Origin: Tribonema minus
Lineage: Eukaryota > Sar > Xanthophyceae > Tribonematales > Tribonemataceae
NCBI GenBank assembly: GCA_017506865.1
Contig: JAFCMP010000030.1
Coordinates: 1-64,000, forward strand
Length of the DNA: 64,000 nucleotides
Reading direction: 5' to 3'
Both the position numbers and the translations under genes were made by a program. The notes beneath the pieces were generated by a model. It was not told where the DNA came from, did not search any database, and saw only the letters and a list, made by a program, of their open reading frames with translations. This document shows positions 48,480 through 60,330 of the stretch, piece by piece (within the stretch, counting starts at the first letter, position 1; the number at the start of each line of letters is the position of its first letter).

Positions 48480-51400
48480 ATGAGGGCATCCACAGCAGGG
48501 TTGGCGGTGGCCCTGAGCCTCATGGCACCAGGCTACGCATTTGTGCAGCCCAGCTCTTTTGTTGGAAACAGGGCGCAGCTGTCAGCAGTGAGGAGCAGCG
48601 CGGGGATGCAGATGGTTACCAAGGAAGAGCTCTTGGAAGCCAGGGTATGTATGCTTTGACAGTTGGGACGAGACATGTCATTTACTCGTTTAGACTATTA
48701 CTTGTACTCGTAAAGCAGTCGTACACAAGTACTCGCATTTGTTTTATGAATTCTGGGGCTGTAGTCGTACAGGACGAGCACTCGTACATGATGTCTGAGG
48801 CAATATGTGTACCGCACAAGTACTCGTACCCCAGTGTTATTCTTGTACGCTCACAGTACTTGTACTCATTTGTTCTTCTCGTCCCAACTTAGGGTATGTA
48901 TGCTTGACTCAACAGCATGCGTCATACAGACTGAAGCTAGCTTGCTGCTGTGCAGTTTGCCGCGAACATTTTCCTTAGGGTTAGGGTTAGGTTTTAGCTG
49001 GCAGCGCCTTCCTTGCAGTGTGCACGCCCAAAGCATACCAACTGGCTAGATGGCATGAGCGTCATCCAGGCACATTGTGTCTGCGTGCCCGGTGTACTCA
49101 ATCCGGTTATCCATGTACAACAGACACACTAAAGGTATCTTTGCCAGTATTTGAGGCTGGTATCATGTGCCCGTGAGCGCAGGAAAGGGTAGGCAAGGAC
49201 AGTGGATCTTGCTATAATGTACTTGGGCTTTGTGAGCGTGATGTAGGGTGTGCCTGACGCTCCCATCGGAACTGTATGCTACGTTACCTGCGATGAGCGG
49301 GTCGCATGTTGACGGTTGATTCGCGCATTGAGTTTTTGTGCAGATTGAGAATACTCACACTGAATCAGGTGCAGTTGACATCTTGTCAGCTCAGCTAACC
49401 TAACCCTAACCCAAGCGTCGGCGTTGGGAATGTGTCATGGTTTTGAGCAGGGTTGCATAGTTGTTGTTAGAAATATATGTGAGTGGGCTGTCCAGATAAA
49501 CCGAACTGCATTGGAATTTACTTTCATGGATCATGATGGTGTTGGCTTAAAGTCTTAAAATTCTCTCACTTTCATAAAGCACGTCATACCCATGCATCAA
49601 AACTAGAAACCGCGGCCAACTCAACTGATCATACCAGCAGTAGCGATGCTATGCATGTGTGAATTGACTAACGCTGCTTGTGCCCTGCTTTTTTTTGTGT
49701 GTTTCCACTGCATTGGCTCATGACAGGAAGCTCTGGTGAAGCTCATTGACTCCACTAACTGTGCACCCATCATGGTCAGGTACGCTGACTTTGCACCATT
49801 TGGTGTGTGTGTGTGAGTTCTTGCTTGTGTGTCTCGTCCAAGGGTTTCATGTGATTTGTGAAGCTCGTGCCATGAGGAGCTCACAATCCTGTGTGAGCAT
49901 AACGTTTGTGTGTGTGTGTGTGTGTGTGACTGTGGGCCTGTAATATACGTTGTGCCCCGTCTCTGATGAATGTTGTGCACATGAGAACATATGTCCTCAA
50001 AGGTGCCCTCGTTTGCTATAGATGTGGCGCTGGATCCCAAGGCTTATCACTGTTTCACTGTTTTGTGTTGCATATATACAACACATGCATTCCCATTTGA
50101 GTCTTACTGATGAAACACCAATGCTGTCACACTTTCCCAACAACATTTGAGACCATGAGTGGGTAGCCATTAGATGTGTTTGTTAGCCACGTAGTGTGTC
50201 GGAGTGCACACAACTGTGCTTGACCTGTTTACTTCCAGTCCTGGTGTCGTTCAATACTTCTCTGGCAGCACATGCTAGTGAGAGATGAGTCGCTGTGGCA
50301 GTGCACATTTATTGGTGTCTCATATCATATCTTTTGAGCCCTTTCTGCACTGTAATGCCCTGCTCCTGAACCGTCATCAAGTTCAGCACTTGCGGACCCT
50401 TGTTGTACTCTCATGTACCATTCTTGAACTACTGTGAACTCCATCCTGGCCTGGCACGACTTCGGCACGCACACAAGGACACCCCCATCAACTGTACTAC
50501 CATGTACCCATTCTGTACTCTAATGTACCATTCTTGACCTTTGTTGAACTCTAGGCTGCCCTGGCACGACTCTGGCACATTCAAACAAGGACACCGCCAT
50601 CATCTGTACTCCCATGTACCCTTGCTGTATTCTCATGTACTCTCACTGTACCCTGATGTACCATCCTGAATCACTATCACTATGAACTCCAGGCTGGCCT
50701 GGCACGACTCTGGCACGTACAACAAGGACATCCCCGTCAGCGAGTGGCCGCGCTGCGGTGGTGCCAATGGCAGCATCCGCTTTGAGCCAGAGATCAACCA
50801 CGGCGCCAATGCGGGTCTGGTGAATGGCCTCAAGCTGCTTGAGCCCATCCACAAGAAGCACCCCAACGTCGGGTGGGCAGACCTGCTGCAGCTGGCCAGG
50901 TGAGCATATGAACATTGGTTCACAAGTTTTGGGTCTGGGCGAGAAAGTCCTCACGTGGCGAGCAGCATGTACAGTTGAAGTTATGGAATGCGGGGGCAGG
51001 ACGAAGTGGGGGGGGGGGGAGTGCATCATGTGCGTTCATGATGTTCGCGTGCAGTACTGACGGGTGTGTACCAGGGACGGGTATGTATAGTACTGTCCTT
51101 CATGCATTACTACTGCACGTGCTGCTCCGGGATGTGCAGTTGAAGTTGTGAAGTTGGCAGGGGTTTAGGTTAGGGGGCTGCGCTCAAGGCGTCCACGGAG
51201 CTTGCTTGCATTGCTGAGCAGGCATACTGTTTATCTACACGGTCTATGTTGATGCACTACCTATGAAGAAGCTCAACTTCAATCCGAGCAGCCTAAGCAT
51301 GCACATCTGAGCAACAGGAGGATGCTGGAGGCTTCGCCTCAAACTGCATGCTCTATATTGTCAACAAGCGTATTGACATCAGACTGGTAGTCTGGCAGCA

Positions 51401-54400
51401 GCCAGCGGTAAGATGAGTCCAGGAGTGAGCATGCGCACTTCAGAGGCACCAGTGCTTGATTGTTTGCGGTAAACGAATGCGCTTGATGAACGAACAAACC
51501 AACCACAGCGCCAAACAGCTAACAGAAGGGAGTTGACTTTGCTATTAATGCGACAATGTGTCAATAGTTGAACGTGTCTGCATGAGATGGTACTTCCATG
51601 TGACATGCCATTCAGTGTTGCGGGAGCTGAGCCATACCCCTGTTGAAGTTGCTCCCCAAGTACGTTGTGGATTCTACTGCACGATGATTGATCTGACGCA
51701 TGAGGATCCCACAAGGTCAGGTGCAATGTAATCAAGTACTGTATGTGCTCATGCAATCATCGGCTTGCTCTTGCTGTCTTGCAGTGCCACCGCTGTTGAG
51801 GTTGCAGGTGGCCCCAAGATCGACATGAGGTATGGTCGCAAGACCGTTGAGTCACCCGAGGGGTGCGCTGACGAGGTGAGTTGAAGTTTGAACTTAAAGT
51901 TCAGGCTGATCGACAGTAATGACAGTTCATCACGTTCAAGTTATTTGATTTAGAACCTTGGTGTTTCATGGTAGCGTTTGCCGTATGCTGCTGAGTCTTT
52001 GGCGTGCATTCATAGTGCGTGATGTTTACTTGTTTGACTTGGGATGCACCTAGTATAACTCAAATGTCACCCTTTCTAGTGTCTGTGTTGCACCTTGTGC
52101 TGCTCATCTGTTGTGCGTGTTGTTAGTACTGCTGTTCCCATGCGCTTTCATCCATCCTACTGCTAATCACCGCCGTGCACAACATCTTAACAGCCCTAAC
52201 ACCACTGCTGGCCCTCCTCACCTGATGCATCGCAACAAATGGCCAGGGCTACCTGCCCGCCGCCGCTGCGCCGTTCCCGGACGGTTCCCCTGAGCCCCAG
52301 GGCCACCTTCGCAAGGTCTTCTACAGGATGGGCTTTGATGGTGAGTTATTGTCGTGTATTTGTATTTGCTATCTACAGTAACAGGTACGCGAGTGTGAGC
52401 ATACCTCATTTTTGTAGTGTGCAGCCATGTGGATGGGAATTTACGGCGTTTTGCTGCGTGTTTGCGTGGGGTATGTGTTCCTGCAGTGTCTTAACAGCAG
52501 TACATTTGTATCTTCACAACAACTGGGATTGTATCTTCACAACAACTGGGATTGAGTACGGGCATATGGTGTCTGTGTTGTGATCTGCAACTTGTACGTA
52601 GAATGTGCACGCGGTTGGATTCACCCAGTTACGGTAACAATCAGGAATCACTTTGGGGGCCAGCCTGATCAATTTCTGACCATAAATGGGCTCTGGGGCC
52701 AGACCTTGCAGTATGCCATGGGTGTTGCTGCTCCATTTGCACTGAGCAGCACACACAGCTTATGAAAACGATTCAAAACATTGTAGAGCTCTAGGTGACA
52801 AGGGATGGTTAGCCGCTAATATCATCCGCTCTCGTCAAGCGACCTGGCTAACAGTCTGCTGAGTTAACAGCACTGCATACACAGGTGACATTGGCGATGA
52901 TGAGGGACACTGATCATCATGAGGTTGATTTTTAATGCTCATGCCCCCTTGTATTCCCCTGTGTACCAGACAGGGGCATTGTCGCGCTGAGCGGTGCTCA
53001 CACCCTGGGACGTGCCTACCCCGAGCGCTCGGGCTTTGGCAAGGACTCCACGAAGTACACTGTGAGTACAAACTGAGTATGCAAGTAAATCTTGTGCACT
53101 TGATTGTTTGTACAGGGTTGTAGCACACATCGAGTACACAGTTGCTGCATAGCAGGCAAACGCTATGTTTTAGGCATTGCTTTCGCAGTGGTGGTGTTTT
53201 TAGAATATCACTGCTTGCATTCCCGTCTGAAGATAATTCCTGGGGTTCACGTGGCTTCTCTATGCTCCATATATACTCCAGTGGCATGATCACATGTGTC
53301 AGATGCTCAGACTCCAGCGGCTGCAAGCAGTCTCAGCGTGTTCTTCATTGCATTCATGTTCGTCAAAACAGCAGCGGCGTGATGCAAAGCCATATGTTGT
53401 GCTTTTTGTTTCATGCAGGATGGCAGCACTGTCATCAGGGGGGATGGCAAGCCCGGCATTGGCCGCAAGGGAGGCCAGAGCTGGACCTACAAGTGGCTGT
53501 CGGTGAGTAACGTTTGAAGTGGCTCTTGCAGTACTATCTTAGAGTAGTTCTACTGTCTGAAGTCACTCGATGCTCAGCACTTTTCAGTACCCAGCACCCT
53601 AAGTCTCAGTCTATGTGGCTGCTGGCCAACTTGCCTGCCCTGATGTCCGAAAACTCAAATGGTGTGGGGCGATGCTCTTGTTGGGCTTCGATGCATTTGA
53701 GGCACAGCCTCCATTGTTTTGTAGAAGTACTTGATAAGAATAGGGGTTTAACGACTTCATCACCTCGTCATCATGTGCAATTTCGTAGCTGATGGAATCG
53801 ATACGGTGCCACGATGCTTCTATGTTGTCATATGCTTTTACATTTTGGAGCTTTTGACACAGATGCAGCTTGTGTTGTATCTGTCGTAAGTGCAGGTTAG
53901 GTTTTAGGTGTTTTTAAAGGCCGGCTCATGGTTTGACGTGTAGTTTTCAACTTCGCATACGGCCTGTTAATCGCAACACTGCTTACAGGCACTAACAGTC
54001 CTGCATGCTTTGTTTGCATCACACAGTTTGACAACTCCTACTTTAGCATCATCCCCGAAACTGACGAGGAGCTGCTCAAGCTGGAGACGGACAACGCCCT
54101 CTTCTTGGATGAGGCCATGCGCCCCATTGCGCTCGAGTACAAGAAGGACCAGGTTAGTCATTATGCAGGGTGTCTGATGTCTTGTACAGTGTGTTGGTTC
54201 TGTTTTTTGATCTAGGCTCGCGTGTATGCTACCAGAACTGTTCAAGTGGCAGAGAGATGGATGCACATGACAATCAGCAGGGACTGAAGGGTCAGAGTGG
54301 GGTTGGGATTGTTGATGATTCAACATGGCTTTTATCAACTACGGACTGCCTTGGCTACGTAACAGTATTGAGCACCGAAACGCCACTGATGCCGCAACCT

Positions 54401-54810
54401 GAGACGACGTCATGTTGCACACATATAATGGTCATGTTGGGTGCATCGAGTTCTTCCACACTCTTCTCAATTTGCGCTCATGTGCATACCGTCAGCTTTG
54501 GCACGAGCTGTGTGTGTTTGGCTGGACAACTGTCATGTAGTCCGTTTCATGAATCTATCCATGAGGTGCCACACAGCACATCTGACTCTGTCACCATTTG
54601 CCAAACCCCATTTGCGCATAGAGCCCCCGATTGTGCTCAACGTGCGTTGAACGTGAAGTATAGCTTCCCTGTTGCCGTGCGTGCTAACGTTGACATTGTA
54701 TATCGTCTGGCACGTCACAGGACAAGTTCTTCGATGACTACGCCAAGGCACACAAGCAGCTGGCAGAGCTGGGCTCGGTCTTCGAACCTGAGGGAGGCAT
54801 TGCCATTTAA
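48480..54810 (+). CDS. APX: Plastid-targeted ascorbate peroxidase (class I haem peroxidase), 9 exons
   Basis: This enzyme reduces H2O2 to water using ascorbate, and probably works in the plastid. Exons: 48480-48644, 49727-49779, 50693-50899, 51785-51875, 52247-52340, 52970-53061, 53419-53502, 54027-54152, 54721-54810; all junctions are GT-AG and in frame; 333 aa. Residues 1-20 form a signal peptide ([20 protein letters not shown]) followed by F21-V-Q-P, and then a Ser/Arg-rich transit region to about 45. This is the two-part presequence of secondary red-lineage plastids. The distal haem pocket is R73-L-A-W76-H77, the proximal His is H214 in [11 protein letters not shown], the proximal Trp is W256, and its Asp partner is D284 in [11 protein letters not shown]223 in ERSGF corresponds to the ascorbate-binding Arg of plant APX, which favours APX over cytochrome c peroxidase. 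An insertion of about 20 residues (about 232-253) before W256 resembles algal APX/CcP hybrids. Introns 1 and 2 carry unusual repeats. Confidence 0.94.
48661..48890. mobile_element. Inverted-repeat element in APX intron 1 (introner-like)
   Basis: The 13-bp ends are AGTTGGGACGAGA on the left and its exact complement on the right, enclosing about 200 bp rich in GTACTCGTAC/AAGTACTCG-type inverted motifs. The element is flanked by AGGGTATGTATGCTTTGAC (48642-48660) and AGGGTATGTATGCTTGAC (48891-48908). This 18-19 bp direct duplication includes the end of exon 1 and its GTATGT donor. It has no coding capacity. Confidence 0.75.
49909..49928. repeat. GT dinucleotide microsatellite
   Basis: About ten GT units lie within APX intron 2, with a shorter run near 49803. 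Confidence 0.9.
50401..50760 (+). repeat. Triplicated start of APX exon 3
   Basis: The junction between intron 2 and exon 3 is present three times: CCTGGCACGAC occurs at 50451, 50561 and, in the real exon, 50698. Each copy is preceded by TGAACTC and CATGTACC blocks and followed by AAGGACA-C-CC. The second copy still has an AG acceptor (CTCTAGGCTGCCC); the first has lost it. The repeated segment encodes the distal haem-pocket motif. Confidence 0.92.
52508..52553. repeat. 23-bp tandem duplication in APX intron 5
   Basis: Two exact adjacent copies begin GTATCTTCACAACAACTGGG. Confidence 0.95.
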
Positions 54811-56258
54811 GTCAAGGGTGCCACGACACACTGCAGCCAAGCTCAGCACAGCCTAGGTTTGGGTTAGCCCCGGAGTTGAGAGGCTTGTCTCAACGAGCAA
54901 GCTCAGAGAGGAGGGGGCAGCAGCAGCACAGGCTGCAGCTTTAGGGGTGTTAAAAAAAGGGATTGCACAGGTTGAAAACGTGTCACACGCGCATTCGTTT
55001 TTAGAGGTAGTGTGGGGGCAGGCATGTATTGAGGCTGCTGGTTTCCGGCCGGGTACATGTGCTACACGCTAGCAATGCATGACGCACCACAAAAGTACAA
55101 GAGGTTACACTTTACCATGAGCACCTGGCCGGCTTATGTGCTTGTTTGTGTGTGTAACCTGCTGCCCTTTAAATTGATTACCAGATGACAGTTGGCTGAA
55201 CTGCTCAAAGCCTGGGTGCTTCTCTTGTACTTCACGAGAAGAAAATACTTCTTTCCCAACTTTGCAGCTACTGAAGCACTCGTTGGCTGCCCCACAAATT
55301 TGAGTGTGCTCAAGTGTTGCGAGCACGCACAGCACCAAGCGCCCTGCAATCATTGACATGCTTCAGCTCATTGAGAGTTTTTGGTTGTAAAATGAGGTTC
55401 GGTTTTCAAATGATGCCACTGAGGATCTCAAAAGGTTAGAGTTGGCGTGCTTTGAAGCATGCTGTTCATCAGGCCATGTGTGATCCAGACGTGAGGCAGC
55501 TTGAAGGCTTGTCGATTGTTGTTTGATATGTTAGCGCATGGTCGAGAGGTGACCGCTTTGAACTATGCACATGCTTGCCAATGACAGCAGCGCAAACAGT
55601 GAATGAGTGTACCTGAAGTCAAGCTGTAGTACGTGCCACGTCAAGAGTTGTGATTGATGCCGTGAAAACCCAGGTTTTGACCTTCACTCTCCACTGGACA
55701 GCAGGTAATGTGTTGTATCAGCAGCAATGTGCTGTTCCATTGTGGCAACATTGGACACACCACCTGCTGCTGCGGCGACATAAGACAAGGCTTGACAATG
55801 CACATTGCAAGTCGGCCACAAATGGGCTGCAAGTAGGACCAAGTCAACGACATTGTGCCTGTGGCACTGAGGATTGAGCGATAGCTTATGGAAGTCGAAC
55901 TAAAACTATTTGTAGTGTGCAGTGCATGAATCTGAAATGGAGTGAATTATTCGCATGATAATATCAGCTGCCAACGCCATGCGCTGTGCACCATCAAACA
56001 CAATGAATTGCAGCAAAGTGCCGTGGTTCAGCTCATAACAGCGTGCTTGGCAACCACTTGAGTTGAGATCAACCATGTTGATGCTTCATGCAGCATGCCT
56101 GCTCGCGTCAGATTGGGTGAAAAGGCATTTGGCAGCAGTTGAAGTGTCTCAAACTGGACCGGCACATAGCAAGGAAGATACTGCGTATGACCAGTGCATG
56201 TACAGCAGTGTGGGGTTGGTCAATGAACCCACAAACACAACCCCTACTACACAACATT
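54811..56258. other. Convergent spacer, APX and SPC2 3' flanks
   Basis: This contains only short frames with no recognisable product and no repeats longer than a few units. It should hold both 3' untranslated regions. Confidence 0.55.
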
Positions 56259-58493
56259 CTACTTCCGCTTCTTTGTCTCTGCCGAAATGGCAGATGCAAC
56301 GGCCTTGGCCATGTCTTCAACTACGCCCTCTTCATCAAAGTACCCTTCGACATCAAAGTAATTTCCCACATTCATCTTCACAGCCCCATCCTTCGTTGCA
56401 GCATCACCGGGCTGCTTCCGCCCAATCGATATTGGCAGGAAGCTGGTGATGAGCGGCATAAGTTCAAGTTGGAGTTTTGTGGCATGCTTCGATGCGGCCC
56501 CTGCAAGAACTTCAATTTCTGTTGTGTAGATCTCTTGGAAGCGAGGGAAGGCGGTGCGAATGCGCAGTGCAACACCCTTGTTGTTGGGTTTTGTGATGAG
56601 TATGACGTCTTGTTCAATGCAGCTCATCACCACCTGGGGGCACACATGAGGGCACAGGCGTATACAAAAAAGCACCAAAGCTGTAGGATGAGACAGTACA
56701 GGCAAATATGTTGTGCTGCTTGAGCATAGAGAAGCATTGGCTATGCACATTGTATGTATGGTGTGAAGAGTGCAATACAGCTTGTATTGCACAGCTTGTA
56801 TTGCACTCTTCACACCATACATACAAAGGGCCAGAATCAACTGCACGGCAACGGACTGTTCCTTCAAACAATTGGAGGCTTGCATCACTGTTACTGCAAA
56901 ATCAGAGTCAGCACACACCAAGACTGTGGCGGCAGACAAGTCTGGACATGCATGTGGCCACAAGGTGATGCCAGGAGCAGGTTACCATCATGGGGTATGT
57001 ATGGGATGTGCAAACATGTGCTGTTGGCTGCTTGCGTTCACACAGTTGCGTGTGTAAGCCGGAACCCGAGTTCAAGTCTGGCCGAGTCTGCCGCTGTCGT
57101 TGTAACCTCAAGTGCTGCCGATCTTCAACTTTGTCGCGAAGCCAGTAGCTTGACAACTACAAAGAAGCTTTAATCATTCATGGAGTGAAACAAGAGTACG
57201 ACATATGCCATGAGTTCTCAAGAAAGGAGGTGCTAGACGCGGTTTACACAGATGAGCCTGTCTTATTAGGCTTGAGGATGTTCATGAAATTAGAACCTTC
57301 ATGAAGCAACAATCGAGATTTTTTTCGGACAGCAAAAGTTGAAGTTTCTTTCAAACTTGAAAGCTGTTGCAGCAACGCTCAACAACTGTTGTACCAAGAA
57401 AAAGGCTACTGGAGCAATTGTCACATTTGTATTGACCTCTTCTACACTTCAAAATGTGATTCATGGCTCACCTGAAGCAGCGCACTGCATGCAAAGTAGC
57501 TGATGCAGCAGACCGCCAGCACAGGGCGGCTTTCTGGAAAAGGCTTGGGGTAGAGCTGAGCCAGGCCAGCAAAAGCACACGCGACCACCATCAGCAGCAG
57601 CTTTACGTTGCTCCACTTGTGGTCCTCCTGAGCGGCAGAGTGGGGAGCGTCACAAGTTGATGAGTTGAACAGGGCAACTTCACCATCAACTCGATAGACT
57701 AGAATATGCAGTAAGGCTGGTGCAAGGCGACAAAGTGCACACACGACCACCATCAGCTGCAGCTGAATGCCTGTCCAAATTCAATCTAATCCTTGCGCTC
57801 GCTAGTGGTAATTTGCAAACATGCTCACTGAAGTATCAACATCATCTGAGGTACGAAATTGATGCCCTGGTTGTGCAATGCGGTCCTTGTGCATATGCTC
57901 AACATCACTCAACCAGTATTGAAGCTGGATATACACCAACAGGCACACTTGATACAAGTGCCCAATCATCAACGCCCAAAAACATCGAGTTGTGTTTCAG
58001 GGCGTTCCTGTAACATGCACTTATATGCTATATGTGCAGATGCGCTGATGCAAGAAACTTCAAGTACAACATCATTTTTTTTGTGTGCTCTGAGACCGTG
58101 CCCTTCAAACTTCAAGTACAACATCATCAATTTTTGTGTGCTGTGAGACCGTGCCCTAGCTGTTGCCTTCACTTTCTGCTGCCCACAATTGCAATCAGGC
58201 CAGCCTCGCACAACACACACTTCACTGTGCTCTCACGGCACATGCTTAGAAGTATACATATGGTACCAAGGCCTAGACTTGCTCTCAGCAGAAACCTGTG
58301 CAGCGTTCGTGCTTGTAACGCTTGCTGCAACAGCTAGTTTACACAAGTGCTACAGGCGTGAACACCTTTTAGTTCAGAAGCCAAGAATGAAACATCAATG
58401 CGACTGCACCGCGATGAACTGCATTTGCAGCTGCAACCCTGCATCCAACCAAATTCGGTGCTGGTCAGGCGCCCTTGACCCCTCCCATCACCC

Positions 58494-58524
<31 letters not shown>

Positions 58525-59975
58525 ACACACATACACCTAAACACCTTCTGACGAATATTTGTGGACTATTTGTCACAAAGCGCTCATGCGCACCATGTAT
58601 AAAACAAAACACGTATGAAACACTGCAGGTGCGCTGCGCCCGTCGTACCAACACCACCACCGCTCGTTGCGAACTTAGGGTAAGGGTTAGACTAGGATGA
58701 GGGCTAGTTACGGTTAGGTACTCTCTCGCTCGCGCACAAGTTCATTGTACATAGCTTGCATAGCCGGCTGTGTCTACAAGCACTGTTTTTGTTACGAATG
58801 TGTTTATGTGTGTGTGATATTGTAGCCTGCATCGCCTTCTGTGTTTTCATGTGCGTGTGATTGTGATTATAGCTGAGATACATACATACCTCAAACCCCA
58901 TGTCCATGACAGCCCTCACCACCGCCTCATCCATCGCCTGCTTGACCTGTACAAATAATAACCAAGCCACAAGCCACGCCAATATCATCATTCAATGCGC
59001 AATCCACAGATGTCAGTCAGTCTTGAACAGGTTGGTTGCACCCTTGCATTTCCATCTGCCGCCAACGGTTTTTGACAGGTGCTGCACAGCCAGCTGTCAA
59101 TGTCACGAAATACGCTAACAGACGTGTTTGGAGGAGGGAGCGTGCAGTACAAAATGTATGGGCGCAGCTCATCACTCTCGTGTACCGCTGCTTGACGTGC
59201 AAGCCTGCTTGATTGTAATATTGAGGTCAACAACTGGGTAGTGAACCTTAGAGTCACAACCTCACTTGCATCACATATTCAGACGCTCTTGACTGTCCGC
59301 ACTTATTGTCCGGACAGGAGCGCTGCCGGGACGAGTGGCTTGCTTACAAGTGCATTCTCTTTGCACAAGTACATATATGGCATGATGCATGGCAGCAAGA
59401 GCTTGATACAAGCCAGCGCTGAACCGCAACTGCATGTGTGCTGACGCTGAATGTTTGTTTGAAGTAGCAGTGCTTCCTGGTATCACACAAGCCAACACTT
59501 ACTGTGCTCCTACCAACAGCAGCTACACGCAAGAACAGAAATCATCAACCAGCACCACGATTTTTCTTTTACATAATGCCAGTCTGTCGGATTGCTGGTA
59601 CCAGTACAGTTCAGCACTCGCTGTGCCACGTGCGACTGAGGTTGAAGTGACTAGACCTCCGCAAACTCAATATGTCACTAATGCTGCGAGGAATTGAAAA
59701 GCTGCTGGTCCAAGAAACGACATATAGCATACACGCAAATTACATGTAGCATGTACGCCCTGGTGGGCAATCCTGTCACAGGTTCGCGTAGTTGAAGAGT
59801 TGGCAAAAAATCATGATAGGTGAAGTTTGAAAAGCGAGCAATCTTTGCAGTGGGCACACAAGCCTCCTACGGAAGCGATACTCTGAGCAACGAGTTCATC
59901 TATTACCTTTAGGCTGTCTCCAGTGTCCACCTTAGAAGGCTCTCGTTCCTCCTCGTGGGCGATAGTTTTAGTCAT
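56259..59975 (-). CDS. SPCS2: Signal peptidase complex subunit 2 (SPC25), 4 exons
   Basis: This is a non-catalytic membrane subunit of the ER signal peptidase complex, which removes signal peptides from secreted and membrane proteins. Exons (high to low): 59975-59907, 58946-58890, 57627-57472, 56633-56259. All junctions are in phase 0 and the product is 218 aa (human SPCS2 is 226). An acidic N-terminus leads into VKQAMDEAVV. Two membrane segments lie at about 50-68 (VKLLLMVVACAFAGLAQLY) and 77-98 and are linked by the family hallmark PFPESRPVL. The C-terminal cytosolic domain ends in KKRK. The start at 59975 is chosen because the next exon joins GDSLK to VKQAM as in homologues. An in-frame ATG at 60122 would add an unlikely 49-residue extension. 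A 77-bp palindrome and a microsatellite lie in its introns. Confidence 0.93.
56750..56826. repeat. 77-bp palindrome with perfect 30-bp arms
   Basis: The left arm 56750-56779 (TTGTATGTATGGTGTGAAGA, then GTGCAATACA) is exactly complementary to the right arm 56797-56826. The 17-bp centre repeats the inner TGTATTGC motif, so smaller alternative hairpins can also form. It lies in the last SPC2 intron, about 120 bp above the acceptor. Confidence 0.95.
58055..58155. repeat. 52-bp tandem duplication in an SPC2 intron
   Basis: Two copies share AAACTTCAAGTACAACATCA (58055 and 58107), then TTTTTGTGTGCT and GAGACCGTGCCCT. Confidence 0.9.
58490..58532. repeat. C-run followed by AC microsatellite
   Basis: About twenty C residues are followed by about ten AC units, in SPC2 intron 2. 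The exact length is prone to sequencing error. Confidence 0.9.
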
Positions 59976-60170
59976 GATTGTCGTGCTCGCTGGTGCGCCG
60001 CCGTCTCCAATGTCGCAAGTTGCTGCACCTCCCTCACTTCCACCACCTTCCTCTGCCTGGCGAAGAAGCGAGCCGGTGCAGCTGTAATACCACGCGCACA
60101 ACACAGTAAGCAAACATACCATTTTCTCAATGTACCTACCGTATCAGCGAGACACGTGGCGCGAGGGGGC

Positions 60171-60224
60171 TTGCACCCCTCCAGGGAGTTGCACCCCTCC
60201 AGGGAGTTGCACCCCTCCAGGGAA
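60171..60224. repeat. 18-bp unit repeated three times upstream of SPC2
   Basis: TTGCACCCCTCCAGGGAG occurs in three head-to-tail copies, the last with one change at its end. They lie about 200 bp upstream of the SPC2 ATG, where a promoter or leader is expected. Confidence 0.95.
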
Positions 60225-60330
60225 ATGCATTGCAACTGCAGAGCAATCTCAAATGCATGGGGAGATGCCATTTGGCGATGTTGTAGAGATGTGATTGTCA
60301 ATGCGGATTGAGACGCCGTGTCTCTCAGGA

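Noticed and set aside
48086-48892. 268-codon plus-strand frame, the longest single open frame apart from the retroelement
   Set aside because: It starts at GTG, overlaps APX exon 1 in another frame, and runs through the intron insertion. Its length comes from the GC-rich exon and the repeat-rich element, not from a gene.
60120-60122. Upstream in-frame ATG for SPC2 giving a 49-residue extension
   Set aside because: It would place hydrophobic and Gly-rich sequence before the normal acidic start, and the enclosed GTATGT...TTACAG stretch of 38 nt is too short for a typical intron here.
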